From the NCBI GenBank assembly GCA_028714695.1, contig JAQTLX010000001.1, positions 338,307 through 402,306 of the forward strand: 64,000 nt of DNA, written 5' to 3'. The first letter of the stretch is position 1, and every line of letters starts with the position of its first letter. The translations under genes were made by a program, and so were the position numbers. The DNA is from Ignavibacteria bacterium (GTDB lineage: Bacteria > Bacteroidota > Ignavibacteria > Tepidaquicellales > Tepidaquicellaceae). Positions 55,513-64,000 of this stretch are shown here, in pieces. The notes below the pieces were generated by a model. The model did not search any database. It was not told where the DNA came from and was given only the letters and a program-made list of their open reading frames with translations.

Positions 55513-57429
55513 ATGAATAAGATTTTTATTTTACTGTGTGTGTTTTTCTTATACGGATTTAGCAATGATTTCATTGTTTCTGAAATCGAAAAATCCGGAT
55601 ACAGATATTTATTCAATTCCGGAACCGAGATTCCAATCGATACGACTATAGACATTACCTATTATAAACTTCAGTTGCGGCTGCAACTCAGTCCGAATTA
55701 TGTCTTTGGCATTGCTTCGGTGAACGGCAAATTCAAAACAACGGGTAATTCATTATTTCTTAATCTATCAAACGCGATGCTTGCAGATTCGGTTACGGGG
55801 AATAATGTTTCTTCATTCTCGCAGGCAAATAATCTGCTGACAATAAATTTCAGTTCGCTTCAGGCTGACTTTGCTTTAAATATTTATTATAAAGGACTTC
55901 CTCCATCAAGCGGAAACGGGAGTTTCGTTTTCGCGAGCCACAGTTCACAGCCCGCTATATGGAGTCTAAGCGAGCCCTACGGTTCTTCCGACTGGTTCCC
56001 GAATAAAAATACACCCGCGGATAAGGCGGATTCATCCGATGTTTGGATAACCTGTCCTTCTTCGCTAACGGGAGTATCAAACGGTCTGCTGAAAGAAACG
56101 ATAATTAATCCCGATAATACTAAAACGTATAAATGGAAAAGTTCTTATCCCATAGCGAGTTATCTGATTTCGATAGCGGTTTCAAATTATACATTATATT
56201 ATAACTATTTCAGGTATTCGCAGACGGATTCGATGGCGCTCACGCATTATATTTATCCCGAAACTTTTGCGAATATAAAAACCAATCTCGATGAAACTCC
56301 GAACATGCTTGCTGTGTATTCGGATAAATTCACTCTTTATCCTTTCGTAAATGAAAAGTACGGGCATGCGCAGTTCGGCTGGAGCGGGGGCATGGAGCAT
56401 CAGACAATTTCTTCAATGGGAGCATTTTCTTCCGGTGTCATTGCGCATGAACTTGCGCATCAGTGGTTCGGCGACAAAGTTACTTGCAGGGATTTTCATC
56501 ATATCTGGCTGAATGAAGGTTTCGCAACGTTTTGCGAAGCCGTATACGTCGAAGCCGTGCAGGGAAAGGATGCTTACGACGTTTTCATGAAAACGAAAAT
56601 GAATTATGCCAAAAACGCCGTAGGTTCGATTTATGTAAACGATGTTACTTCAATTAACGAAATATTCGATGCGAACAGAACATATTACAAAGGAGGCGTG
56701 ATACTTCACATGCTGAGGGGAATAACGGGAGATTCGTTATTCTTCACAATAATGAAATCATATGTGAACGATTCACTGCTTGCGTATAAATCCGCGGTTA
56801 CGGAGGATTTCCAGAGAGCCGCCGAAAGAATATACGGAAGCAGTCTGAGTTATTTCTTTAATGAATGGATATACGGAGAGAATTTTCCGAAATATAAAAT
56901 CAACTGGGATAAAGTAAAACGCGAAGGAAATTTATACGACGTAAGCATGACGCTGACGCAGACAGCAAACACAAATCCCGTTTATTTTACGATGCCCGTG
57001 GACGTTAAAATTGCAACAAAATCAGGCGATACTACTTTCAATGTCATGAACAATTCGCAGATACAAACATTTCTATTTACGGTACGGGATGAGCCTGCTG
57101 CTCTTACTTTTGACCCGTCGAATAAAATATTAAAAGAAAAGTTCGGGGACGAAACCGTTGAGACAATTACATTTAAATTGGAGCAGAACTATCCGAATCC
57201 TTTCAATCCATCGACTAAGATTACATATCACATCAAAGAATACGGAGACGTAGTTCTTAAAATATATGACGTGAGCGGACGTGAAATCCAATCACTCGTT
57301 AATCAGAAACAAAAACCCGGAACTTACGACGTGAAATTCACCCCGGTCAATATAGCATCGGGAGTTTATTATTGTGTGCTGAAAGCGGGGGATTTGAGAG
57401 ACTCAAAAAAAATGGTATACATACGATAG
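55513..57429 (+). CDS. M1 family metallo-aminopeptidase with T9SS sorting domain (paralog 1)
   Basis: I start at the ATG at 55513 (MNKIFILLCVFFLYGFSNDF), which gives a signal peptide and 638 residues; an ATG at 55414 is in frame but reads through non-homologous sequence. M1 motifs are GGMEHQT (exopeptidase motif), IAHELAHQWFGDKV (HExxH, His312-Glu313-His316) and WLNEGFATF (Glu335). The C-terminus has LEQNYPNPFNPSTKI, a T9SS tail. It should trim N-terminal residues from peptides outside the cell. It is the first of three M1 paralogs in this window. Confidence 0.9.
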   Translation: MNKIFILLCVFFLYGFSNDFIVSEIEKSGYRYLFNSGTEIPIDTTIDITYYKLQLRLQLSPNYVFGIASVNGKFKTTGNSLFLNLSNAMLADSVTGNNVSSFSQANNLLTINFSSLQADFALNIYYKGLPPSSGNGSFVFASHSSQPAIWSLSEPYGSSDWFPNKNTPADKADSSDVWITCPSSLTGVSNGLLKETIINPDNTKTYKWKSSYPIASYLISIAVSNYTLYYNYFRYSQTDSMALTHYIYPETFANIKTNLDETPNMLAVYSDKFTLYPFVNEKYGHAQFGWSGGMEHQTISSMGAFSSGVIAHELAHQWFGDKVTCRDFHHIWLNEGFATFCEAVYVEAVQGKDAYDVFMKTKMNYAKNAVGSIYVNDVTSINEIFDANRTYYKGGVILHMLRGITGDSLFFTIMKSYVNDSLLAYKSAVTEDFQRAAERIYGSSLSYFFNEWIYGENFPKYKINWDKVKREGNLYDVSMTLTQTANTNPVYFTMPVDVKIATKSGDTTFNVMNNSQIQTFLFTVRDEPAALTFDPSNKILKEKFGDETVETITFKLEQNYPNPFNPSTKITYHIKEYGDVVLKIYDVSGREIQSLVNQKQKPGTYDVKFTPVNIASGVYYCVLKAGDLRDSKKMVYIR

Positions 57430-57467
57430 TAATATAATTACAAAAAGGGTTTGATTATATTTGTATA
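57422..57467 (+). promoter_or_regulatory. Conserved upstream box before M1 paralog 2
   Basis: The stretch TACGATAGT, CAAAAAGGGTTT and TTATATTT is shared, with only a few changes, with the upstream region of M1 paralog 3 (63272-63316), at the same distance from each ATG (about 65-110 bp). It overlaps the end of the M1 paralog 1 gene. A shared promoter or operator is likely. Confidence 0.45.
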
Positions 57468-57533
57468 ACGATTTTAAATAAAATTCAAGGGTTACTAACA
57501 TTCAATAATGCTTTAAAAATAAAATCTCTTAAA

Positions 57534-59570
57534 ATGAAAAAATTTGTTCTTGTTATTTTGCTTTTGAGCATAGCCGTTTCGGGTATTTATGCTCAGGATT
57601 TTACAAACCTTACCGGGGCGAAGATTTGTTCGATGAAAAAGACAAAGATGAAACTCCCGGGGACGGATTTCCAGTATTCCCCGAATACTCCAAGGCATTC
57701 TTTCGATGTACAAAATTATAAATTAAATATTGACATCTATAAGAATTTCTTCAGTCCGTATCCGCACGATTTTAAAGGTACGAATACAATTACTTTTCGA
57801 GTAGATTCAACATTAAGTTCGATATACCTCAATGCAAATAATGCATCACTGGCAATCGACTCAATACGTATTGTCGGCGGTCCGACTCTCGTATATACGC
57901 ATTCCGGTAATATTCTTACAATCACACTGAACAGGACATACAACGTCGGCGAAATCGTATATATAAAAATTGATTACAGGCATCTTAATGTTTCCGATGA
58001 TTCATTCATGGTCAGCAGTTCGGGTTATGTGTTTACTGACGCCGAACCTGAAGGCGCGCGCGGATGGTTCCCGTGCTGGGACAGACCGTCTGACAAGGCG
58101 ACCGTTGATATTACGGCAAAGGTACCTTCAACAGCCAGGCTTGGTTCAAACGGCAGGCTGAATGATTCTCTGGTAACAGGCGACTCGATTTATTACCACT
58201 GGATAAGCAGAGATCCTGTTTCCACTTATCTTACAGTGATGACGGCAAAAACAGGTTATACAATTGATATTGTTTACTGGCATAAACTTTCAAACCCATC
58301 CGATAGTATTCCTTTAAGATTATACTCGCCGTCAGGTACAAGCAGCGCGACTGTTAAAGCCATAATGATACCGATGACAACATACTTCTCTACTGCATTC
58401 GGTGAAATGCCTTATGAGAAAAACGGATTCTGTTACGTTCCAAGTTCAGCAGGATTTATTTGGGGAGGAATGGAAAATCAGACCTTGACGACCGTCTATG
58501 CGTGGAGTTCAAGTGTTTGTGTTCACGAATATGCTCATCAATGGTTTGGAGATTTAGTTACATGCGCTTCGTGGGCGAATATCTGGCTGAACGAAGGTTT
58601 CGCTACGTGGAACGAAGCATACTGGCAGGAAAGAACGGGCGGTTATGCCGCATATAAGAATGCCATCATCAATGATGACGCAAGCGATTATTTATCATAC
58701 AATCCCGGCTGGGCTATTTCTGTACCGTCATGGGATGTAACGACACCCGACCAGAATACTTTGTTCAATTATGAAATTACATATTGTAAAGGTGCATGTG
58801 TTTTGCATCTGTTAAGATATACGCTCGGTGATTCATTATTCTTTGCAGGTATGAAATCATATGCAACGGATACAGCAAACTTCAAATTCAAGAATTCAAC
58901 TATTCCCGATTACTTTGCAAGAATGGGTTCTGTCGCCGGTCAGGATTTGAGTTGGTTCTATAATGCATGGTTATATCAGCCGAATCATCCGCAGTATCAG
59001 AACGGTTACAACATCACAAACGTCGGAGGCGGACAGTGGAGAGTCAACTTCCTCGCGAAGCAGGTACAGACAAATGCCGGATTTTTCCCGATTCCGATTC
59101 AGATAAAGATTTCATTTACATCAGGTTCTGACACGACTGTGAAAGTAATGAACAGTACTAATAATCAGATATTTTCGTTTTATTTCAATCGCCAGCCGAC
59201 TTCGGTTGTATTTGACCCGAATAATGAAATCGTAATCAAAACAGCATCGTTGATTATGGGTATAGACGAAACTCCTCAGATTCCGTCGGAATTCAGATTG
59301 GCACAGAACTATCCCAATCCGTTCAATCCCGTAACAAATATCGATTACGATATTCCGAAGAATTCAAACGTAAAAATTACTATTTACGATATGACGGGCA
59401 GGGAAGTAGCGGCGCCTGTAAATGAATTCAAGACAGCGGGAAAATATACAGTATCATTCAATGCAATGAAACTTGCATCAGGTATATATTATTATAAGAT
59501 TCAGATCTCGGATCCGACTGGGCGGACAGGAGATTTCACTGCGGTAAAGAAAATGACATTGCTGAAATAA
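57534..59570 (+). CDS. M1 family metallo-aminopeptidase with T9SS sorting domain (paralog 2)
   Basis: The 678-residue protein has a signal peptide (FVLVILLLSIAVSGIYAQ), an N-terminal M1 domain with GARGWFPCWDRPSDKAT, GGMENQTLT, then VHEYAHQWFGDLV (HExxH around residue 331) and IWLNEGFATW with the third ligand Glu around 354. It ends in a sorting domain (LAQNYPNPFNPVTNI). It is closer to the partial gene at 63360 than to paralog 1. A terminator lies downstream. Substrate specificity unknown. Confidence 0.9.
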   Translation: MKKFVLVILLLSIAVSGIYAQDFTNLTGAKICSMKKTKMKLPGTDFQYSPNTPRHSFDVQNYKLNIDIYKNFFSPYPHDFKGTNTITFRVDSTLSSIYLNANNASLAIDSIRIVGGPTLVYTHSGNILTITLNRTYNVGEIVYIKIDYRHLNVSDDSFMVSSSGYVFTDAEPEGARGWFPCWDRPSDKATVDITAKVPSTARLGSNGRLNDSLVTGDSIYYHWISRDPVSTYLTVMTAKTGYTIDIVYWHKLSNPSDSIPLRLYSPSGTSSATVKAIMIPMTTYFSTAFGEMPYEKNGFCYVPSSAGFIWGGMENQTLTTVYAWSSSVCVHEYAHQWFGDLVTCASWANIWLNEGFATWNEAYWQERTGGYAAYKNAIINDDASDYLSYNPGWAISVPSWDVTTPDQNTLFNYEITYCKGACVLHLLRYTLGDSLFFAGMKSYATDTANFKFKNSTIPDYFARMGSVAGQDLSWFYNAWLYQPNHPQYQNGYNITNVGGGQWRVNFLAKQVQTNAGFFPIPIQIKISFTSGSDTTVKVMNSTNNQIFSFYFNRQPTSVVFDPNNEIVIKTASLIMGIDETPQIPSEFRLAQNYPNPFNPVTNIDYDIPKNSNVKITIYDMTGREVAAPVNEFKTAGKYTVSFNAMKLASGIYYYKIQISDPTGRTGDFTAVKKMTLLK

Positions 59571-59619
59571 TGAATTAAATATGTTCAGCAATCTGAATTA
59601 GCGGATTATATTAATTCCG

Positions 59620-59655
59620 AAGCCCTTTGACTTAATCGTCAAAGGGCTTTTTTTT
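59620..59655 (+). terminator. Rho-independent terminator after M1 paralog 2
   Basis: AAGCCCTTTGAC (59620-59631) pairs with GTCAAAGGGCTT (59638-59649) around a 6-nt loop and is followed by a run of T residues. The stem is long and G+C-containing. Confidence 0.9.
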
Positions 59656-59724
59656 GCTCAAAAACGAATAATATTCACAATTTACTGAACATTTCAGATG
59701 ATATTTCAGGGGCAAAAATAAATA

Positions 59725-59753
59725 TTGACTTTATAAAATTTTCTTTCTAATAT
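59725..59753 (+). promoter_or_regulatory. Candidate sigma-70 promoter of the TrmB-like gene
   Basis: TTGACT (59725-59730), a 17-bp spacer and TAATAT (59748-59753) give a near-consensus promoter. Transcription would start near 59760, just before the direct repeats and about 65 bp before the TTG start of the regulator. Confidence 0.55.
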
Positions 59754-59768
59754 TGTATCACTACTAAG

Positions 59769-59797
59769 GGGAGACAACCCCTATAAACGGGAGACAA
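59769..59797 (+). promoter_or_regulatory. Direct-repeat operator candidate (GGGAGACAA x2)
   Basis: GGGAGACAA occurs at 59769-59777 and at 59789-59797, exactly 20 bp apart, about two helical turns. They sit just after the likely transcription start of the TrmB-like gene. This would suit autoregulation by a dimer that blocks elongation or initiation. Confidence 0.45.
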
Positions 59798-59824
59798 AAC
59801 AAAAAATAAACTAAATAAAAAATT

Positions 59825-60676
59825 TTGGAAGAAATAATAGAAGAATTAAGGAAGTTCGGATTATCAAAGCGGGAAGCGGAGGTATATGTTGCGTTGTTAC
59901 AGAAGAAGGATATAACCGCGCCGGAAGTTGCAAAGATTACATCAGTCACAAGGACTAAATGTTACGAAATTCTGCAGAACCTTGTGAAGAAGAAAGTATG
60001 CAATGAAAATTTCAAGAACGGAACTAAAACCTTCAGCAGTATCGAGCCCAAGATTGCGTTGCAAAATATTTTAGCAGTGCATGAAGTCGAACTAAACAAG
60101 AAAAAAGAAGCGGCGCGAAATTTTGGAGAGACGTTAACAAAACTTTTTAATGAAAAGGAAAAGTTTGACTCGCCTCTGGATTATATTGAAATAATCAGCG
60201 ATCCGGGCACGCTAAAAGCAAAGTGGATGGAATTTGAAAAGACCATGAAGGAGGAGTTTCTTGTTTTCGTAAAAGCACCTTACGCGGTAAATATGGAAGA
60301 TAATATAGAAGAAGAAACAGAAACTCTCGGCAACAATGTAGCCATTAAAGGTTTATATGAGTATGGAAACCTTAAGACAGAAAAGGAAATAAATAATTTA
60401 ATTCATTTTCTGAATGTGTATCAGAATATCGGCGAAGAGGTCAGGGTATATAAAGAACTTCCGATGAAACTGGCTATAATAGACGGCGCTATAACCATGA
60501 TATCGCTTGCAGACAGGATTTCAATGAAACCGGAACTAACATCGATGATTGTAAATCACCCGAGTCTTGCAAATGCAATGAAAACCGTTTTTTATACTTA
60601 TTGGAATATGGGTATGACTATCCCGGAATTTGAAAAAATGGCATTGAAGGAAAAAGAAAGTTTAGTCGAAAACTGA
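59825..60676 (+). CDS. TrmB-family-like transcriptional regulator
   Basis: The 283-residue protein (TTG start) has an N-terminal winged helix at about residues 5-70: IEELRKFGLSKREAEVYVAL, then APEVAKITSVTRTKCYEILQ with the recognition helix. A helical linker (EVELNKKKEAARNFGETL) leads to a C-terminal domain of about 170 residues with TLKAKWMEFEKTM, LPMKLAIIDGAITMISLAD and FYTYWNMGMTI, as in TrmB-like sugar-sensing regulators. In bacteria such proteins act in gene control; the effector here is unknown. It sits among secreted peptidase genes. Confidence 0.82.
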   Translation: MEEIIEELRKFGLSKREAEVYVALLQKKDITAPEVAKITSVTRTKCYEILQNLVKKKVCNENFKNGTKTFSSIEPKIALQNILAVHEVELNKKKEAARNFGETLTKLFNEKEKFDSPLDYIEIISDPGTLKAKWMEFEKTMKEEFLVFVKAPYAVNMEDNIEEETETLGNNVAIKGLYEYGNLKTEKEINNLIHFLNVYQNIGEEVRVYKELPMKLAIIDGAITMISLADRISMKPELTSMIVNHPSLANAMKTVFYTYWNMGMTIPEFEKMALKEKESLVEN

Positions 60677-60858
60677 TAATAATGGTTAATCCATTTTTAA
60701 CCGATTTTAAATCAAGAGTTAGAAATATAAGTATCTTCAACTTGAAAATTGTTCAATAAATTAAAAATATTTTTGCAGGAAGACTGTTAATGTTTTACTC
60801 GAAAAATCCTCTAAGTAGATTAACATATGCTTGAAGCAAAAAATAGGAGTACAAGGTC

Positions 60859-63066
60859 ATGAAGAAAATTTCCGCTATGTTGTTTGCACTGTTGTTTATG
60901 TTATGTGTCCGGAATCTCGATGCACAGGAAAATCAGGACTGGAAGTGGGTACACCCCGCACCGCAGGGAAATCAAATGCGCTGGATAAAAATGATTGATT
61001 CAGTCAACTGGTATGCATGCGGTAATTCAGGGACGTTCATGAAAACATCAAATGCAGGAGTAAACTGGACTATTTATACTAATGCAGGAGGCTGGTTACC
61101 ATCGTATTACGGTGAAGGAAGAAACCTTATGAACGCATGGTTTTTTAATCTTAATACAGGAGTAGTCTGCGGTTATACAGGATGGATTGCACGAACTACG
61201 AACGCAGGAATTTCGTGGGATTCAATCGGAATACCGACTGTGAACTCAATATACGGAATTCATTTTGTTAATAACATGATTGGTTATGCTTCGGGAGCAG
61301 GCGGCAGAGTATTAAAATCAACCAATGCGGGATTATCATGGGATTCTATACCGACAGGCGTATCGTCAGCGAATTACAATATATATCCGCTTGATACCAA
61401 TACAATATATGTTTGCACAACAATATCTTATCCATTGACCGCGAAAGTAATGAAGACAACGAACGGAGGAGCGAACTGGACAACTTATACTCTGGATACT
61501 GCATTTACAACATATGATATTAATTTTATTAATGAAAACACAGGAATGGTATGCGGCTCTGCGGGTGTAATCAGGTTTACAACAAACGGCGGTGAAACCT
61601 GGACGCGGGCTAATACGCCATCGACTGCGGCAATGTACGGGCTGCATTCAACATTAACGCCGACACCGACATTTTATGTCGTTGGAGATTCCTATGGAAT
61701 TTACAAAACGACTAATTATGGTGCAACATGGACACTTCTAAGTTATAATGACCCGAATATGGTGTGGACGTCGACACATTATTCGGTTGATGTAAGCGGG
61801 AACAGGATAGTTGCAATCGGAGCGTACGGTTCAATACAAAAATCAACAAATGCGGGAACAAATTTCACTGCGCTCACTCAATGGCTGAGTCCGTCTACAA
61901 GAAATGACATATGGGCTCAATACAGCAATGGTTTGGTAATAACAGTCGGAGGCCGCGGCTCAACTTCATCTTTTGACCAGGTATTAAGGTCGACAAACGG
62001 AGGAATAAACTGGTCTTTTGTACCCTTTAATTCATCCGCAACATATTATAGTCTTTCGATGGTGAATTCATCCACAGGGTTTATATCCGGTTCGGGAGGT
62101 AACATGCGCAGGACTACAAATGCGGGTTTAAACTGGGATTCCATTCCCGGTCCGTTTGGTACAAATACAATAAAAAGAATTGAATTCATAAATGCTAATA
62201 CAGGATATGCGTTTCAGAATACCGGTGCACTTAACGGAGGATGGAAAACAACTAACGGAGGGTTAACATGGGATTCGCTGACAAATCTGGGCAGCGAAAC
62301 AAGGATTTCTTCATCATCTTTCATAAACGCAAATACAGGATATGCCGGAAATAATGCTGCAAAATTAATGAAAACAACAGACGGCGGCGCTAACTGGACG
62401 ACACTAACAAGTACTCCGATGGGAACTTACGGTTTATATGGAGTAAAATTTTTCAATGCAGACTCGGGATATGTTTGCGGCTCTGCAGGCTATAAACTAT
62501 GCAGGACAACAAATGGGGGAGTAAGTTTCGATTCAGTTTCACACCCGTTCTATAACGCGCTTTATTCAATGAGATTTTTTGACATGAACACCGGATGGAT
62601 TTTTGCATCTGCGGGATATTCTGCCAAAACGACAAATGGAGGAACGAGTTGGTTTTTCCAGAATACGTCCGGACAATATGGCTACGATTGTTATTTTACA
62701 AGTCCCGATTCAGGTTTTGCAGCCGGTGATAATGGATATATATTAAAGTATGTCAAACCGACAATTACCTCTCTTGAATGGTCAGGGACGCAGATTCCGT
62801 CGAAATATTACATTAAACAAAATTATCCGAATCCTTTCAATCCGACAACAACTATAGAATTTGCTATACCAAAGGCGGGTTTAGTATCACTGATAATTTA
62901 CGATATTACAGGAAGGGAAATCCATGAAGCCATCAATACAAAGTTAAATTCCGGTATTGTGAAATATACTTTCAATGGAGCGAACTTTGCCTCAGGGGTG
63001 TATTTCTACAGGCTAGCGGTTGACGGTAAGTATATTGATTCGAAAAAAATGGTTCTTATTAAATAG
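60859..63066 (+). CDS. Secreted YCF48/BNR-type beta-propeller protein with T9SS sorting domain
   Basis: The 735-residue protein has a signal peptide (ISAMLFALLFMLCVRNLDAQ), then many repeats of the type TTNGGxxW or TTNAGxxWD with spacing of about 40-45 residues (for example MKTSNAGVNW, ARTTNAGISWD, LKSTNAGLSWD, MKTTNGGANW), as in YCF48/BNR propellers. It ends with IKQNYPNPFNPTTTIEF, a sorting domain. An AGGAG ribosome binding site precedes the ATG and a strong terminator follows. The function of such proteins is mostly unknown; surface display is likely. Confidence 0.85.
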   Translation: MKKISAMLFALLFMLCVRNLDAQENQDWKWVHPAPQGNQMRWIKMIDSVNWYACGNSGTFMKTSNAGVNWTIYTNAGGWLPSYYGEGRNLMNAWFFNLNTGVVCGYTGWIARTTNAGISWDSIGIPTVNSIYGIHFVNNMIGYASGAGGRVLKSTNAGLSWDSIPTGVSSANYNIYPLDTNTIYVCTTISYPLTAKVMKTTNGGANWTTYTLDTAFTTYDINFINENTGMVCGSAGVIRFTTNGGETWTRANTPSTAAMYGLHSTLTPTPTFYVVGDSYGIYKTTNYGATWTLLSYNDPNMVWTSTHYSVDVSGNRIVAIGAYGSIQKSTNAGTNFTALTQWLSPSTRNDIWAQYSNGLVITVGGRGSTSSFDQVLRSTNGGINWSFVPFNSSATYYSLSMVNSSTGFISGSGGNMRRTTNAGLNWDSIPGPFGTNTIKRIEFINANTGYAFQNTGALNGGWKTTNGGLTWDSLTNLGSETRISSSSFINANTGYAGNNAAKLMKTTDGGANWTTLTSTPMGTYGLYGVKFFNADSGYVCGSAGYKLCRTTNGGVSFDSVSHPFYNALYSMRFFDMNTGWIFASAGYSAKTTNGGTSWFFQNTSGQYGYDCYFTSPDSGFAAGDNGYILKYVKPTITSLEWSGTQIPSKYYIKQNYPNPFNPTTTIEFAIPKAGLVSLIIYDITGREIHEAINTKLNSGIVKYTFNGANFASGVYFYRLAVDGKYIDSKKMVLIK

Positions 63067-63129
63067 TATTACCGAAAATGGGAATTCTTCATTTGTTAAT
63101 CTGATGCCCTTAAAATGTTGAGATATATA

Positions 63130-63163
63130 AAAACCCGGCAGCGTTGGCTGCCGGGTTTTTTAT
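63130..63163 (+). terminator. Rho-independent terminator after the propeller gene
   Basis: A 13-bp perfect stem (AAAACCCGGCAGC with GCTGCCGGGTTTT) closes a GTTG loop and runs into T residues, 64 bp after the stop codon. Confidence 0.95.
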
Positions 63164-63271
63164 TCTATTCAACTAATATCCCTTCGTTATTTTCATTCCG
63201 TGTTTTATCCAATCGGACTGCCTTTTTATGCGAAAATCGAAGAATTCGGAAGCCGTCCTAATAAGGTTATT

Positions 63272-63316
63272 TACGATAGTGATACATTTTCAAAAAGGGT
63301 TTACTTATATTTAATA
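63272..63316 (+). promoter_or_regulatory. Conserved upstream box before M1 paralog 3
   Basis: TACGATAGTGATACATTTTC followed by AAAAAGGGTTTACTTATATTT matches the box ahead of M1 paralog 2 at 57422. The similarity covers about 45 bp outside the coding regions, although a different gene precedes it. Confidence 0.45.
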
Positions 63317-63359
63317 ATACCCTAATTCAAAAAAGATTATAAAATAAAATTTCATTAAA

Positions 63360-64000
63360 ATGAAAAAACTTGTTTTTACAATTTTACTTTTGAGCATCAC
63401 TTTCGCAGGTATCAATGCTCAGGATTTTGCAAACAAAAGAGGTTCTCAAGTATGTTCAGAGAAAAGATCGAAAATAATTCTTCCTGAAAATTTTTCGCTC
63501 TATTCTCCGAACACACCGAGGCATTCATTCGATGTCCAGAATTATAAATTGAATGTAGACCTATACAAGAATTACTTCAGTCCTTATCCCAAAGATTTTG
63601 CGGCAACCAATACGATGACATTCCGTGTTGATTCCACTTTATCATCAATATTTCTGAATGCAAACAATTCTTCTCTTGCAATTGATTCAATAAGACTTGT
63701 AGGCGGGCCATTATTGGTTTATACGCATACGGGGAATATTCTTACAATTACAATGAACAGAACATATGCGGTCGGCGAAATAGCGGCGATTAAAATCAGT
63801 TACAGGCATTTAAATGTAACTGACGCGTCATTTTATAACAGCGGTTCTTCGGGGTATGTATTTACCGATGCCGAGCCTGAGGGCGCGCGCGGCTGGTTCC
63901 CATGCTGGGACAGACCTTCAGACAAAGCGACTTATGATTTGACTGCAAAAGTAGCATCAACAGTAAGACTCGCGGGAAACGGAAGACTCAATGATTCACT
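63360..64000 (+). CDS. M1 family metallo-aminopeptidase, N-terminal fragment (paralog 3)
   Basis: The frame is open from the ATG at 63360 to the window end (213 complete codons visible). It encodes a signal peptide (LVFTILLLSITFAGINAQ), then a segment with TPRHSFDVQNYKLNVD, LNVTDASF and DAEPEGARGWFPCWDRPSDK, all closely matching M1 paralog 2. The catalytic HExxH motif lies beyond the window. It is cut by the window edge, not broken. It probably has the same T9SS tail as the paralogs. Confidence 0.88.
   Translation, partial: MKKLVFTILLLSITFAGINAQDFANKRGSQVCSEKRSKIILPENFSLYSPNTPRHSFDVQNYKLNVDLYKNYFSPYPKDFAATNTMTFRVDSTLSSIFLNANNSSLAIDSIRLVGGPLLVYTHTGNILTITMNRTYAVGEIAAIKISYRHLNVTDASFYNSGSSGYVFTDAEPEGARGWFPCWDRPSDKATYDLTAKVASTVRLAGNGRLNDS

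Overview
The window comes from an AT-rich member of the Bacteroidota/Chlorobi/Ignavibacteria lineage. Eight complete secreted proteins carry a C-terminal type IX secretion (T9SS) sorting domain; in most it opens with the NYPNPFNP signature common in Ignavibacteria-like genomes. Two PorV/PorQ-family outer-membrane proteins sit near the left edge. Several start codons are TTG. Assignment below this lineage is inference.

Layout. 1-4078: a truncated Ig-like protein, a beta-propeller-like secreted protein and two PorV/PorQ paralogs. 4114-11870: seven tightly coupled + strand genes for making and exporting a surface glycan (GT39 enzyme, FemAB/GNAT-like protein, NDP-sugar epimerase, formyltransferase, amidohydrolase, GT-B glycosyltransferase, Wzx-like flippase). 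11871-12226 holds a candidate small RNA with its own promoter and terminator. 12227-16722: two small outer-membrane-like genes, one broken by an in-frame amber codon, then a gingipain-like C25 protease. 16912-22150: an acyl-CoA synthetase, then galE and ugd facing uxs, a UDP-galactose / UDP-glucuronate / UDP-xylose module. 22608-23443: an isolated nuoA-nuoB pair. 23519-25723: a lipoprotein with a duplicated domain and a T9SS adhesin-like protein. 25930-30388: tRNA-Leu(CAG), recJ, a yebC-family gene, ruvC, ruvA and ppa, a genome-maintenance block.

30523-49076 is a run of more than 20 genes, all on the - strand. Its right end is hsp20, dnaK and katG. Next come small redox or modifying enzymes (two SDRs, three RibD-C/DHFR-like proteins, two VOC proteins, DUF2200). 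The left end is an accessory block of poorly known genes with nucleic-acid-related folds (DUF4041 plus GIY-YIG, a small GIY-YIG-like protein, a possible HhH glycosylase-like protein, a HEPN-like RX4H protein). Five related palindromic repeats lie between genes in this run; one abuts a truncated DUF1801 gene. No recombinase is visible, so a cassette-array or island reading is inference.

49077-50586 is about 1.5 kb with no convincing gene but dense repeats (21-bp units, 10-bp units, iteron-like GGTATCATT boxes). 50587-64000 is a secreted-protein cluster: two tandem near-duplicate T9SS proteins, a third of similar type, three M1-family aminopeptidase paralogs (the last cut by the window end), a YCF48/BNR-type protein, and a TrmB-like regulator with a recognisable promoter and a direct-repeat candidate operator. 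Together these suggest a surface-active heterotroph that degrades peptides outside the cell.
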